Assembly (NCBI RefSeq): GCF_018736065.1
Contig: NZ_CP076128.1
Span: forward strand, 372,001-436,000
From: Flammeovirga kamogawensis
GTDB taxonomy: Bacteria > Bacteroidota > Bacteroidia > Cytophagales > Flammeovirgaceae
Direction of reading: 5' to 3'
Length of the DNA: 64,000 bases
Under the pieces are notes generated by a model. The model had not been told where the DNA came from and did no database searches. It saw only the letters and a list, made by a program, of their open reading frames with translations. Below are positions 17,095 through 27,048 of this stretch, piece after piece. Made by a program: the position numbers and the translations under genes. Every line of letters begins with the position of its first letter. Position 1 is the first letter of the stretch.

Positions 17095-18570
17095 ATGGCA
17101 AACCAAGATTATTCGAGAACTATTGCAGATATAAAAGGTCCTAAAGGAATTCCTGTATTCGGCAATTTATTTCAAATTGAGAGAGAACAGATTCATCAAT
17201 ATTATGAACAATGGGCTAAAGAATATGGTGAATTCTTTTTTGTGAACTTTTTGGGGAAGAAAATATTGATTTCTTCTAACCCACAGAACAATGCATACAT
17301 TCTCAAAAACCGTCCCTCAAAGTTTAGAAGACTTTCTAAAATGGGGGAGATTATTGAGGAAATAGGTTTTTATGGGGTATTTACTGCAGAAAATGAGAAA
17401 TGGGTAAAACACAGAAAAGTTACCCAGCAAGCGTTAAGTAATAAGAATGTAAAATCATTTTTCCCAAAAATTGTACAAGTAGCAGAACGATTAGAGAATT
17501 ACTGGGACAGCAATTTAAATGAAGAAGTTAAGGAATATAATATATCTAGTGATTTTACACGTGCAACAGTAGATGTAACTACAAACCTCGCTTTTGGTTA
17601 CGATATGAATACTGTAGAAAACCACGAAAACGAGATTCAAGATCATATTGCTAAAATATTTCCAAAAGTAAATCAACGTATTAATAGCCCATTACCAATT
17701 TGGAGATATTTGAAGTCATCTTCTGATAAGGATTTGGATGGATCTATGGCTGCTTTAAAAGTAACAATTGGAGAGTTTATAGCAAAAGCTGAGAATAATT
17801 TAAAAGAGGATCCATCTTTAAAAGAAAACCCTTCTAACTTTATTGAGGCATTGATTGCTTCTCAAGATAAAGAAGATCCATTTTCTTGGGATGAAATATT
17901 TGGTAATATCTACACTATGTTATTGGCAGGGGAAGATACGACAGCGAATTCACTTTCATGGCTTACGTATTTTATTGCTTCTGATAGTAAGTTGCAAAGT
18001 AAAGTATATCAAGAGATTGAGCATGTTTTAGGAAATAAAGAACAAATAACTTCATTTGAAGAAGTAGGAGAATTTAAATTCCTATCTGCTGTTTTAAAAG
18101 AAGTACTAAGGTTGAAGCCCGTTTCACCAAGTTTATATTTTCAAGCAAATGAAGATGTGGTAGTAGGAGATTTACTCATTCCTAAAGATACTTTTGTACT
18201 TACACAATTAAGAGTTGGAGCATTGTCTGAAGATAATTTTGAGAATGCTTCAGAGTTTATTCCAGAAAGATGGTTATCTGCAAAAGATACATCTGGAGGT
18301 TGCCCATTTACTGGTAAGCACAAAGCAGAAGTAGCAATGCCATTTGGAGGAGGTCCTAGATTTTGTCCTGGTAAGTTCCTTTCAGAAACTGAGATGATTT
18401 TGTTTGCTGTAACATTGTTAAAAAAGTTTGAGTTGACTTTGTCTGTTTCTAAAGAAGAGATAAAAGAGAAGTTTGCTTTTACAATGAGTCCAGAAAACCT
18501 TTCCGTTAATTTAAAGAAGAGAAATTCCGTTTCATCAACAAATTTGATGGAACAAAACGCTTCTATCTAA
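17095..18570 (+). CDS. cytochrome P450, second of a tandem pair
   Basis: 491 residues, clearly paralogous to the preceding gene along its whole length. Landmarks are WVKHRK in the C-helix, LLAGEDTTANSLSW in the I-helix, EVLR as the ExxR motif and FGGGPRFCPGK with axial Cys at about 424. It differs by a longer polar C-terminal tail. There is no membrane anchor. The intact catalytic motifs in both copies suggest that both are functional and have diverged in substrate or regulation. Confidence 0.93.
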   Translation: MANQDYSRTIADIKGPKGIPVFGNLFQIEREQIHQYYEQWAKEYGEFFFVNFLGKKILISSNPQNNAYILKNRPSKFRRLSKMGEIIEEIGFYGVFTAENEKWVKHRKVTQQALSNKNVKSFFPKIVQVAERLENYWDSNLNEEVKEYNISSDFTRATVDVTTNLAFGYDMNTVENHENEIQDHIAKIFPKVNQRINSPLPIWRYLKSSSDKDLDGSMAALKVTIGEFIAKAENNLKEDPSLKENPSNFIEALIASQDKEDPFSWDEIFGNIYTMLLAGEDTTANSLSWLTYFIASDSKLQSKVYQEIEHVLGNKEQITSFEEVGEFKFLSAVLKEVLRLKPVSPSLYFQANEDVVVGDLLIPKDTFVLTQLRVGALSEDNFENASEFIPERWLSAKDTSGGCPFTGKHKAEVAMPFGGGPRFCPGKFLSETEMILFAVTLLKKFELTLSVSKEEIKEKFAFTMSPENLSVNLKKRNSVSSTNLMEQNASI

Positions 18571-18591
18571 ATAAAAAATAGATAATAAATC

Positions 18592-18636
18592 AAAAGAGTC
18601 TCCTTTTTTTATAGTAGAAAAAGGAGACTCTTTTTT
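18592..18636 (+). terminator. intrinsic terminator of the P450 pair
   Basis: Long stem AAAAGAGTCTCCTTTTT / AAAAAGGAGACTCTTTT with a short loop, then T. It lies 21 nt past the second P450 stop. Confidence 0.92.
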
Positions 18637-18806
18637 GTTAATAGAGGATAGATCAGGACTTTAGTCATTAACATAATAAAATGTTAATATCTGTGTGTGT
18701 TTTTTTTTGATTTCTCATGCAAACATTGTAGTTTCAAAGTGTTAATATTGCAGACGTTTGTTTTTCTAGCGTAGAAAAACAGTAGAGTCTTCCCTTAAAA
18801 AATAGC

Positions 18807-19889
18807 ATGAGTAAAATAAAATCCTTCGACTTGTCTAACGCCAAGTTGACTCAGTTAGTCATTCATAAAGTAGGAAATAAGACACAAGAGGAACCTATAG
18901 AGTTGGCTGATTTTGAGATAGAACTTGAAAACTTTAGTCCATTATACAAATCTGTAATGGATTATTTCTTAAGATCTTTCAAACCGGGGCCGATGTATCA
19001 CTTCAATACACCTGAAGACAAAGAATCTTTAAGGGATAATGAAATGTTTGAAGCAGCAGAAGCAATCTTCTCAAACCCATTCGAACAGTTCATGACTCAA
19101 TCAAGAGAAATGTCAAAACTTTTATACCAAGCTTCAACTCACCCAAGAATTAAAGGTGGTGAATTCTTTGTTGCTATGTTAAAAGACTGTGTTGTAGATG
19201 GAGATCTTGTAGACGCTGTAGGCCTTTTTAAAGCTGAACACAAAGAGATGTTCCTAAAAGTTGGAGAAAAAACTGATGTAGGGAGCTTTGAACTGGAACA
19301 GAACGAAGGAGTAAGTGTCAAAAAACTAGATAAAGGTTGTTTGATATTCCAAACTGAAGAGGAAAAGGGTTTTAAGGTGATGTTAAAAGACAGCCCTACA
19401 AAATCTGTTGAAGCTTTATATTGGAAAGAATCTTACTTGCAGTTAAGACCAAGAGAAGACAACTTCTATCATACAAAAAATTACCTTGATTTATGCAAAG
19501 GTTTTGTTGAAGAAGTATTTAACGAAGAACATGCAGTTGAAAAACCAGCACAAATAGATTTATTAAATCGCTCGATGAAATTCTTTAATGATAAAGAAGA
19601 TTTCAATGTAGTAGATTTTGAAAATAATGTAATTGAAGAAGCCGAAGCAATAGAAGCATTCCAAGAATACAAGGTTGACTTTCAAGAGAAAAAAGAAATA
19701 CCATTATTCGAAGAATTTAAAGTATCTAAAGAGGCTGTTCGTAAATCGAAAAAAGAATTTAAAAGTATTATCAAATTAGATAAGAAGATAAATATCACCA
19801 TTTCGGGAAATGAGCAAAACATCGAAAAAGGATACGATACAGAGCGAAATCAGCATTATTACATGATCTACTTCAATGAAGAAGAGTGA
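18807..19889 (+). CDS. nucleoid-associated protein (NdpA/YejK-like)
   Basis: 360 residues. The protein resembles the Bacteroidota branch of the 37-kDa nucleoid-associated family: an N-terminal IHKVGNK segment, HPRIKGGEFFVAMLKDC near residue 110, then VDAVGLFKAEHKEMFLKV, which in YejK homologues reads LxIFKxExKExFLKV. The C-terminal part is acidic and contains a long helix. A DNA-binding role is known for YejK of E. coli. Here it is inferred from motif order only. It is monocistronic, with 155 nt before the next gene. Confidence 0.75.
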   Translation: MSKIKSFDLSNAKLTQLVIHKVGNKTQEEPIELADFEIELENFSPLYKSVMDYFLRSFKPGPMYHFNTPEDKESLRDNEMFEAAEAIFSNPFEQFMTQSREMSKLLYQASTHPRIKGGEFFVAMLKDCVVDGDLVDAVGLFKAEHKEMFLKVGEKTDVGSFELEQNEGVSVKKLDKGCLIFQTEEEKGFKVMLKDSPTKSVEALYWKESYLQLRPREDNFYHTKNYLDLCKGFVEEVFNEEHAVEKPAQIDLLNRSMKFFNDKEDFNVVDFENNVIEEAEAIEAFQEYKVDFQEKKEIPLFEEFKVSKEAVRKSKKEFKSIIKLDKKINITISGNEQNIEKGYDTERNQHYYMIYFNEEE

Positions 19890-20044
19890 TGAATATCATC
19901 AAGAAAAAATTGTATTATAACATTTTTTACGCAATTAACATTTGTTTAAACTTGTTTTATAAAACCTGGATAATATTATTGCGTTAGAGAATAAAAGTCA
20001 ACGAAAAAGATCATTAACGAAAACTTAATTAAAATATAAATACT

Positions 20045-20752
20045 ATGGACGCAGTTAAAATTCTTCTTGTAGAGGATGACAGAATTATAGCATCACTTGT
20101 TAAAAAATATCTTGATATCAGAGGCTATGCAGTTAATCATGCAGAAGACGGGGTAGAAGGTATGAAAGAATATGACAAGGCCGACTATGATTTGATCATA
20201 ATGGATGTCATGATGCCTCACAAGGATGGTTATACATTAGCTGAAGAAATTAGAGCAAAAGATCCATACATTCCGATTTTATTCATGTCTTCGAACAATT
20301 TGCCGAAAGACAAAATCAAAGCATTTAGAATTGGAGCTGACGATTATGTTACTAAACCAGTAAATGTTGAAGAATTATTACTTCGTATTGAGGTAATTTT
20401 AAAGAGACAAAAAAGTGAGCCTAAAGTTGAAGTAGGTAACGAAGATGATCCACATGAGATTCATATCGGAAATTACTTATTAGACTTCCCTTATCAGAAA
20501 CTAAACATTGGTGATGACACAAGAAAATTAACTACGCGTGAAGCTGAATTGTTAAGATTCTTACACCGCCACCGTAATTCATTAATCAAACGTGAGTACA
20601 TCTTACAAGAAGTTTGGGGAGATGATGATTACTATAAAGGACGTAGTTTAGACGTGTTTATGTCTCGTCTAAGAAAGTACCTTAAAGATGATCCTACTAT
20701 CGAAATATTAAATGTTCATGGTATAGGATTTAAATTCTTAGTACAAGACTAG
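20045..20752 (+). CDS. OmpR-family response regulator (RprY-like), orphan
   Basis: 235 residues. The receiver is at 1-125 with VEDD at 9-12, the phosphoacceptor in LIIMDVMMP (about residue 55) and the Lys in YVTKPV. A winged-helix Trans_reg_C domain follows at about 140-233 with LTTREAELLRFL and YYKGRSLDVFMSRLRKYL. No kinase gene is adjacent, so its partner must lie elsewhere. The sequence style matches the conserved RprY-type regulators of Bacteroidota. Confidence 0.92.
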   Translation: MDAVKILLVEDDRIIASLVKKYLDIRGYAVNHAEDGVEGMKEYDKADYDLIIMDVMMPHKDGYTLAEEIRAKDPYIPILFMSSNNLPKDKIKAFRIGADDYVTKPVNVEELLLRIEVILKRQKSEPKVEVGNEDDPHEIHIGNYLLDFPYQKLNIGDDTRKLTTREAELLRFLHRHRNSLIKREYILQEVWGDDDYYKGRSLDVFMSRLRKYLKDDPTIEILNVHGIGFKFLVQD

Positions 20753-20772
20753 TAATTAGTTTTAACTAAAAT

Positions 20773-20805
20773 AACCTGATGGTATTAATACTGTCAGGTT
20801 TTTTT
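20773..20805 (+). terminator. intrinsic terminator of the RprY-like gene
   Basis: AACCTGATGGTA pairs with TACTGTCAGGTT (two wobble pairs, TTAA loop) and is followed by T. Confidence 0.88.
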
Positions 20806-20846
20806 ATGTCTTTATTTTCTTAGTAGCTTTATGGAAAATCTAACAA

Positions 20847-21323
20847 ATGAAGATAGCAGAGTTTACAATTAATAATGACTATGTCATAGATGTCTTCTTA
20901 TTTCCTGAGGGATCTGAGATAGCTGTTACACGATTTGAAGGTCTTGTTTCTTCAAATATTTATAACAATTGGTCAATAAAATATGTTGTAGAAGGTAATT
21001 ATATGAAATTTGCTCCTGAAGTAGACTATGTGCATTTTTCAGATAGGCCTTTAACTAGAATTGATTTTGGTAAAAATATGCACAGAATGGGTGTGTTGTC
21101 TTTTATAGGATCAAATACATATCAAGTTTCAGATAGGTTGATGTTTATAATGAACAACGAAACAGGGAAATCTTACGATGGTATTTGTGCACCTATTGGA
21201 GTAGTGGCAATAGACCATCAAAAAAAGCTAGAACAATTAAAAGAAGGGATGAAAATTGAGAAAATTATAATTAAAGACCTTCCTAAAGAAGAAATATTAG
21301 CACGAATCCCTGCTTTTATTTGA
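20847..21323 (+). CDS. hypothetical protein before nuoK
   Basis: 158 residues, no signal peptide and no membrane helix. It is unrecognised. The N-terminal two thirds look like beta strands (IDVFLFPEG, IAVTRFEG, VDYVHFSDRPLTRIDF), and the end is a charged helix with KKLEQLKEGMKIEKI. A small hairpin (ACAGCA/TGCTGT) without a T-run lies between it and nuoK, 15 nt after its stop, so transcription may continue into the nuo genes. Nothing ties it functionally to Complex I. Confidence 0.6.
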   Translation: MKIAEFTINNDYVIDVFLFPEGSEIAVTRFEGLVSSNIYNNWSIKYVVEGNYMKFAPEVDYVHFSDRPLTRIDFGKNMHRMGVLSFIGSNTYQVSDRLMFIMNNETGKSYDGICAPIGVVAIDHQKKLEQLKEGMKIEKIIIKDLPKEEILARIPAFI

Positions 21324-21372
21324 ATTCTCTTAATATTAACAGCATATTTGCTGTCTGAAATAAGTCAATATT

Positions 21373-21681
21373 ATGATACCTTTCTCATATTATATGTTAG
21401 GGTCAGCATTTCTATTTAGTATAGGTCTTGCTGTTGCTCTTACCAAACGAAGTGCAATTGTAGCTCTAATGGGAGTAGAATTGATGCTAAATGCAGCAAA
21501 TATTAATCTAGTAGCTTTTGCACAAAGAGATGCAAGTCTCGGTGAAGGTAATGTGTTTGCTGTATTTGTAATAGTAATTGCGGCAGCAGAGGTTTGTGTA
21601 GCTTTAGCATTAATTATTAAGCTATTTCAATATTTTAGATCAATTGATTTACATAAGATCAATACGCTAAAAGAAGATTAA
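21373..21681 (+). CDS. nuoK: NADH-quinone oxidoreductase subunit K
   Basis: 102 residues with three transmembrane helices, the usual NuoK size. The family signatures are ALTKRSAIVALMGVELMLNAANINLVAF and VFVIVIAAAEVCVALALII, including the membrane Glu residues (VELML and AAEV) that are needed for proton transfer. It is an inner-membrane subunit of Complex I. It heads a nuoK-L-M-N cluster; nuoA to nuoJ are not in the window. Confidence 0.95.
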   Translation: MIPFSYYMLGSAFLFSIGLAVALTKRSAIVALMGVELMLNAANINLVAFAQRDASLGEGNVFAVFVIVIAAAEVCVALALIIKLFQYFRSIDLHKINTLKED

Positions 21682-21716
21682 AAAAGTAAACAAGAACTAG
21701 TCAACAAATAAACTAT

Positions 21717-23771
21717 TTGAACTTTTTACACATCATAATTTCAATTGCAGTTTGTTCCCCGTTACTAGGGGCGTTAATACTAACATTACGAAAATCTAAT
21801 CAAGCAGCAGATAAAATTGCTACTTTAATGATTGGTATTAGTGCAATTTGTAGTATCGTAACTTTTGCACTTGTGTGGTCAGGGCAAAATGTATTTATCT
21901 CAAAAGAATGGTTTTTCTTAGGAGATAACTATTTCTATGCAATTTTATCTATAGATAAGTTAAGTGCTTTACTACTTAGTATGGTAAGCATTGTTTCATT
22001 TTTAGTACATATATACTCTTCTGCTTATATGCAGGGAGATCCTCAATATAAAAGGTATTTTACACTCCTTAATGTCTTTACATTTTCAATGTATGGTGTA
22101 TTGTTGTCAGATAACTTAGTCTTAATCTACCTTTTTTGGGAGTTAGTAGGTTTCTGTTCTTACATGCTCATTGGTTTTTGGAGAGAAAAAGAGGCAGCTG
22201 TTAAAGCCGCAAAAAAAGCATTTATTGTAAATAGAGTTGGAGATGCTGGTTTTATGGTAGCTTTACTTTGTTTATATGCTCAATTTAGTACACTTAGTTT
22301 GCATGCAATTGTTGAACAATTTGATATATCAATGTTATCAAATACAACAATCTTAATAGCAGCAATAGGAGTTACTTTAGCTGCAATGGGTAAATCTGCG
22401 CAGATTCCATTTTCCGTTTGGTTACCCGATGCAATGCAAGGACCAACACCTGTATCAGCTTTAATTCACGCAGCTACTATGGTTGCGGCAGGGATTTACT
22501 TATTGGTAAGATGTTTCTTCTTTTTACCTGATGAAGTATTAGTGTTTATCGCTGGAGTAGGTGGAGTAACTGCATTTGTTGGTGCGTTTTCTGCTCTTTC
22601 TCAGTATGATATAAAAAGAATATTAGCCTATTCTACAATATCTCAATTGGGTTATATGATGCTTGCAATTGGCGTTGGAGATCCAGAGTCAGCAATATTT
22701 CATTTAACTACACATGCGTTTTTTAAAGCAGGACTATTTTTAGGAGCAGGAGCTTTAATACACAGCATGCATCAAGTTTCTTGTGATATTTGTAAAGGAT
22801 TTGATCCTCAGGATATTCGTTGGATGGGTAGTTTAAGAAATTATATGCCAAAAACGTTTATTGGCTTTTCCATTGCTTTAGCTGCATTGATAGGCTTACC
22901 TTTTACATCTGGTTTCTTATCAAAAGATGCTTTATTATCTTCAGTTCTATTAAAAGCAACTAATGATGGTATTTATTGGCAATTTCTTGCTCTTCTTGGT
23001 TTTGGTGCAGCAGCTTTAACGGCATTTTATTCAATTAGAGTATTGTATAAGGTCTTTTTTGGCGATTTAGGTATTGCTCAGCATAAAGTATGTCAGAAAT
23101 GTTTAGTACTTCCTCATGAAGTAGGTAATAGAATGTATTTACCAATTCTTTTATTAAGTACATTATCTGTATGGTTCTTCTATGTTCTATCACCTTTTAA
23201 TACATCTGGGAGTTGGATTCAAAATTCCCTTTCAATTCCAACTATTGATCATCATTCGGTACATGTTTTTACAATAATATTATCTATTAGTATGATTTGT
23301 TTAGGTGGTGGTTTGGCTTATTTGATTTATTTTAAAGGGAGATTATTAAACCTAAAGACATCTTTTAAACAAGGTGTTCTCTTTAAGGTATCCTATAACT
23401 TTTTTTATATTCAAAACTTGTATAAAAATAGTGTATTATCAGTACTATTTGTAGCAAGAAGTTTAGACCGTATTCCTCATGCAGACGAAGGCTTTGTAAA
23501 ACTTGCAATTGGAACTTCAGAATTTGTGAGAGGGTTTGATGATAAAGTTATAGACTTTCTAGTGAAATTATTTGCTGTATTTAATGTTGTTTTCGGACAC
23601 GTTTTAGCATGGTTTGATAAATATATTGTGGATGGAGTAGTACTTTATTTTACAAAGTTTTTGTGGCTATTAGGAGATCTATTCCGAAAACCTCAAGGAG
23701 AAAGGACACAAAGCATGATTGCATGGTCATTATTTTTGCTTCTTTCATTGTTCACAATTTTATGGTTTTAA
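21717..23771 (+). CDS. nuoL: NADH-quinone oxidoreductase subunit L
   Basis: 684 residues, the proton-pumping antiporter-like subunit L at the distal end of the Complex I arm. Core motifs are LFWELVGFCSYMLIGFW, the lysine region MGKSAQIPFSVWLPDAM, SALIHAATMVAAGIYL, and a later THAFFKAGLFLGAGALIH. The C-terminal part contains the lateral helix and final membrane helix. The start codon appears to be TTG at 21717, since the next in-frame Met would remove the first membrane helix. It follows nuoK by 35 nt. Confidence 0.95.
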   Translation: MNFLHIIISIAVCSPLLGALILTLRKSNQAADKIATLMIGISAICSIVTFALVWSGQNVFISKEWFFLGDNYFYAILSIDKLSALLLSMVSIVSFLVHIYSSAYMQGDPQYKRYFTLLNVFTFSMYGVLLSDNLVLIYLFWELVGFCSYMLIGFWREKEAAVKAAKKAFIVNRVGDAGFMVALLCLYAQFSTLSLHAIVEQFDISMLSNTTILIAAIGVTLAAMGKSAQIPFSVWLPDAMQGPTPVSALIHAATMVAAGIYLLVRCFFFLPDEVLVFIAGVGGVTAFVGAFSALSQYDIKRILAYSTISQLGYMMLAIGVGDPESAIFHLTTHAFFKAGLFLGAGALIHSMHQVSCDICKGFDPQDIRWMGSLRNYMPKTFIGFSIALAALIGLPFTSGFLSKDALLSSVLLKATNDGIYWQFLALLGFGAAALTAFYSIRVLYKVFFGDLGIAQHKVCQKCLVLPHEVGNRMYLPILLLSTLSVWFFYVLSPFNTSGSWIQNSLSIPTIDHHSVHVFTIILSISMICLGGGLAYLIYFKGRLLNLKTSFKQGVLFKVSYNFFYIQNLYKNSVLSVLFVARSLDRIPHADEGFVKLAIGTSEFVRGFDDKVIDFLVKLFAVFNVVFGHVLAWFDKYIVDGVVLYFTKFLWLLGDLFRKPQGERTQSMIAWSLFLLLSLFTILWF

Positions 23772-23803
23772 AGAAATAAACTAACAAAAGTTTTTATATA
23801 GAT

Positions 23804-25552
23804 ATGACGCAATTTTTGCTCACATTATTAGTTTTTATTCCGATTTGCGGAACTTTTATAATCTTATTATTACCAAATAGTCTTAAACCTATTTTTGGAA
23901 AGATTACAATCGGAATTAATTCCCTTCAATTATTAATTGCTGGGGTATTAATGTCTGGTTACCAAGGTTTATCTGAGAGTATGAATGGAATACTATCTCT
24001 AGATAAATATCAATTTATAGAAAAGTACGAATGGATTGTGTTAAACTTAGGTACATTCGGAAAACTTCGTGCTGACTATATTTTAGGAATTGATGGTTTA
24101 AGTAATACAATGGTGCTTTTAGCAGCTATTGTGATGGTTATAGGTGCTATATCATCTTTGGAAATTAAAAATAAGAGAAGAGGTTTTTATGCTCTCTATC
24201 TTTTATTAAGCGGTACAATCATGGGTTGTTTCTTAGCTTTAGATTTCTTCCTGTTTTATTTATTCTTTGAATTCATGCTATTACCAATGTATTTCTTGAT
24301 TGGTATTTGGGGTGGGAAGAATAGTGAGTATGCATCAATCAAGTTTTTCATTTATACTTTAGTTGGTTCAATTTTTATTTTAGTGATAATGATTGCACTA
24401 GCAGCTTCTGTAATTGATCCTGCAGCAACTGCAGTAGAACTTGGTTTTGCGACAAACATTGATAATGTCTCACTAGATATCATAGAAAAAGTTCACGTCT
24501 TATTAGTTTCAGGAGGTATAGATCAATCGAATTTGGTAAGGACATTCACATTATCTCACATGATGGATGCTCAGAACTTTATTCCTAACTCTATCCTTTC
24601 TTTGGATTCTGGAGCGGAGTTGTTTGGTACACACGTTAGGTATGTAGCCTTTTTAATGGTCTTCATAGGCTTTGCTATTAAATTACCTGTTGTTCCATTA
24701 CACACTTGGTTACCTGATGCTCACGTTGAAGCTCCAACTTCAATTTCTGTAGTATTAGCAGGTATCCTTCTTAAAATAGGTGGATATGGAATGCTTCGAA
24801 TTGCCTATTCAATTTTCCCTGATGGAGCACATCATTTTGCCTGGTGGATTGCCTTTGGTGGAGTAGTATCTATATTATACGGAGCTTTTGTAGCTTTAGG
24901 TACACACAATCTTAAAAGAATGATAGCCTATAGTTCTGTATCACATATGGGTTTTGTAATGCTTGGTATAGCATCGTTAACAGCTGAAGGTATTTCAGGA
25001 GCAATTTTTCAAATGTTTTCTCATGGTATAATATCAGCTGCCTTATTCTTAATTGCAGGTGTACTTTATTATAGAACAGGTAACTTAGAGATAGAAAATT
25101 ATAGTGGTTTATCATCAAAGATGCCAAGGTATACAATGCTTGCAACAATAGCATTTTTTGCATCTTTAGGTTTACCCGGTTTTTCAGGCTTTATGGCTGA
25201 ATTGTTTGTGTTTTTAGGAGCGTTCAATTCTTCTGCAGTGAACAATTTAATTCCTCGTTGGATGACAATTGTAGCCACTTTAGGTTTAGTATTAAGTGCC
25301 GCATATTATTTGTGGGCAATGCAAAGAATCTTCTTAGGTAAATTCTTTTTAAAAGATGAGTCGATGGAGTCAAAACTAAAGGATTTAACTGCAAGAGAAG
25401 TAATAATGTTAGCGCCACTAGCAGTTATAACTTTTGTTTTAGGTATTTACCCTAAGTTACTTTTGAATTTAATAGAAGGTTCTGTAACTGTTTTTGTAGA
25501 GTTTGCCAACTTTGTAGGAACAGAATATATGAATACTTTGATGGGCCTTTAA
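23804..25552 (+). CDS. nuoM: NADH-quinone oxidoreductase subunit M
   Basis: 582 residues, a proton-pumping antiporter-like membrane subunit of Complex I. It carries FEFMLLPMYFLIGIWG with the conserved Glu, the KLPVVPLHTWLPDAHVEAPTS motif of NuoM, AGILLKIGGYGMLR and a late SLGLPGFSGFMAE. Loop segments between about residues 195 and 265 are longer than in E. coli NuoM. It starts 32 nt after nuoL and ends 11 nt before nuoN. Confidence 0.96.
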   Translation: MTQFLLTLLVFIPICGTFIILLLPNSLKPIFGKITIGINSLQLLIAGVLMSGYQGLSESMNGILSLDKYQFIEKYEWIVLNLGTFGKLRADYILGIDGLSNTMVLLAAIVMVIGAISSLEIKNKRRGFYALYLLLSGTIMGCFLALDFFLFYLFFEFMLLPMYFLIGIWGGKNSEYASIKFFIYTLVGSIFILVIMIALAASVIDPAATAVELGFATNIDNVSLDIIEKVHVLLVSGGIDQSNLVRTFTLSHMMDAQNFIPNSILSLDSGAELFGTHVRYVAFLMVFIGFAIKLPVVPLHTWLPDAHVEAPTSISVVLAGILLKIGGYGMLRIAYSIFPDGAHHFAWWIAFGGVVSILYGAFVALGTHNLKRMIAYSSVSHMGFVMLGIASLTAEGISGAIFQMFSHGIISAALFLIAGVLYYRTGNLEIENYSGLSSKMPRYTMLATIAFFASLGLPGFSGFMAELFVFLGAFNSSAVNNLIPRWMTIVATLGLVLSAAYYLWAMQRIFLGKFFLKDESMESKLKDLTAREVIMLAPLAVITFVLGIYPKLLLNLIEGSVTVFVEFANFVGTEYMNTLMGL

Positions 25553-25563
25553 TTTAGATCAAT

Positions 25564-27024
25564 ATGGAAATAGATTTGTTGTCAAAATTAGCTGACATAA
25601 TTGATAGTATTCCATTTTTGGTTTCAGAGATAGGAATAATAAGTATATTGTTAGGGGTTATAATTGTTGATTTATTACCAATTAAGTTTAATAGAAACTT
25701 CCTCTACCTTTTCGCATTAATTGGTGTTATCGTAGATATAATATATTTAGGATGGTTTGCTGAAGCAACGACATCTAAACTAATGTTATTTACCGTAAAT
25801 AACGATCAGTGGAGTATAAAAATCAGAATTTTAGAAGATTTTTGTGCTGTATTATTATACCTACATTTATTCTTTAATAAGAAAAAAGAATCTGAGACTC
25901 AAAAGCATTTGAGTGGACAGAGTGAGTGGGCTGTATTAACATTAGGAATGTTATTAGGAGCACATTTTTTAGCAATGGCGAATGATTTTATCATTGCAAT
26001 TTTAGCTGTTGAATTGATATCCTTACCATCTTATTTGTTGACAGCTTTTAATAATAATAAAATAAGTTCAGAGGCGAGTATAAGATATTTTTTATACGGA
26101 GCTGTAGCTACCGCAATTACAATATATGGGGCGTCAATATTATTTGGTTTAACAACAGCTATTGACTTTCAGGGAATTGCGTTATATAATAAGTCTTATT
26201 CTTTATTATTTATCTCAGCTACTGTATTATTAACTATTGGGTTCTTATTTAAATTAGGAGCATTTCCAATGCATATATGGGTACCAGATGTTTATCAAGC
26301 AGCGCCTATTGAGGCAGTAGCTTATTTTTCTACTTTACCTAAAATTGGAGCAACTATATTTTTATATAGATTCTTTTTCGAATCTGAGATTATAATTAAT
26401 CCATACATCAATTACTTTATTTTAATGGCTGCCTTATTATCAATGTTTATTGGTAATTTATCAGGTTTATTACAAAAGAGTATGAGAAGGCTTATGGCTT
26501 ATGCATCAATAGCTGGAGCTGGTTTTATCTTAATAGCTACACTTAACATTCAAGATATTTCAACAAATGCATTGTATTATTACTTAGTTACTTATGTAAT
26601 TGGTATTTATACAATATTCTTATTTATTGGAGAAGTTGAAAAACAATATAATTCTGATAAACTTGATACTATTATTGGTATTGGGTGGACCTCAAATGCA
26701 CGTTTTTGGGGAATTGGAATTGTGTTAGCAGTAATGTCGTTAATTGGATTGCCACCTTTAGCTGGTTTTACAGCTAAATTATTGATATTTAGTTCTCTTT
26801 GGGAATTATATATTATGAATTCAGATAGTCTATATTTAATTGCTATGGGGTTAGGTTTATTGAATACAGCCATAGCTTTAGCCTATTATATTAAGTTTCC
26901 TTTTAACATGTATAAAAGAAATAGTAAGAAGGAATTACAAATGTCATTGCCAATTGCAATAATGATCTCTATTTTAGGGTTATCATTATTTATTTTATTT
27001 ATTGTGCCTTCTATACTAATATAA
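25564..27024 (+). CDS. nuoN: NADH-quinone oxidoreductase subunit N
   Basis: 486 residues with about 14 hydrophobic helices. NuoN motifs include VELISLPSYLLTAF, FLFKLGAFPMHIWVPDVYQAAPIEAVAYFSTLPK and SLIGLPPLAGFTAK. It is the antiporter-like subunit next to K in the membrane arm. It is the last gene of the nuo cluster; the hybrid kinase gene starts 24 nt downstream without a terminator. Confidence 0.95.
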   Translation: MEIDLLSKLADIIDSIPFLVSEIGIISILLGVIIVDLLPIKFNRNFLYLFALIGVIVDIIYLGWFAEATTSKLMLFTVNNDQWSIKIRILEDFCAVLLYLHLFFNKKKESETQKHLSGQSEWAVLTLGMLLGAHFLAMANDFIIAILAVELISLPSYLLTAFNNNKISSEASIRYFLYGAVATAITIYGASILFGLTTAIDFQGIALYNKSYSLLFISATVLLTIGFLFKLGAFPMHIWVPDVYQAAPIEAVAYFSTLPKIGATIFLYRFFFESEIIINPYINYFILMAALLSMFIGNLSGLLQKSMRRLMAYASIAGAGFILIATLNIQDISTNALYYYLVTYVIGIYTIFLFIGEVEKQYNSDKLDTIIGIGWTSNARFWGIGIVLAVMSLIGLPPLAGFTAKLLIFSSLWELYIMNSDSLYLIAMGLGLLNTAIALAYYIKFPFNMYKRNSKKELQMSLPIAIMISILGLSLFILFIVPSILI

Positions 27025-27048
27025 GAAGTCTGTTTAATTTTTTTTAAC

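Noticed and set aside
24912-25418. Minus-strand frames opposite nuoM
   Set aside because: Leu-rich shadows of a membrane protein gene in the complementary strand.
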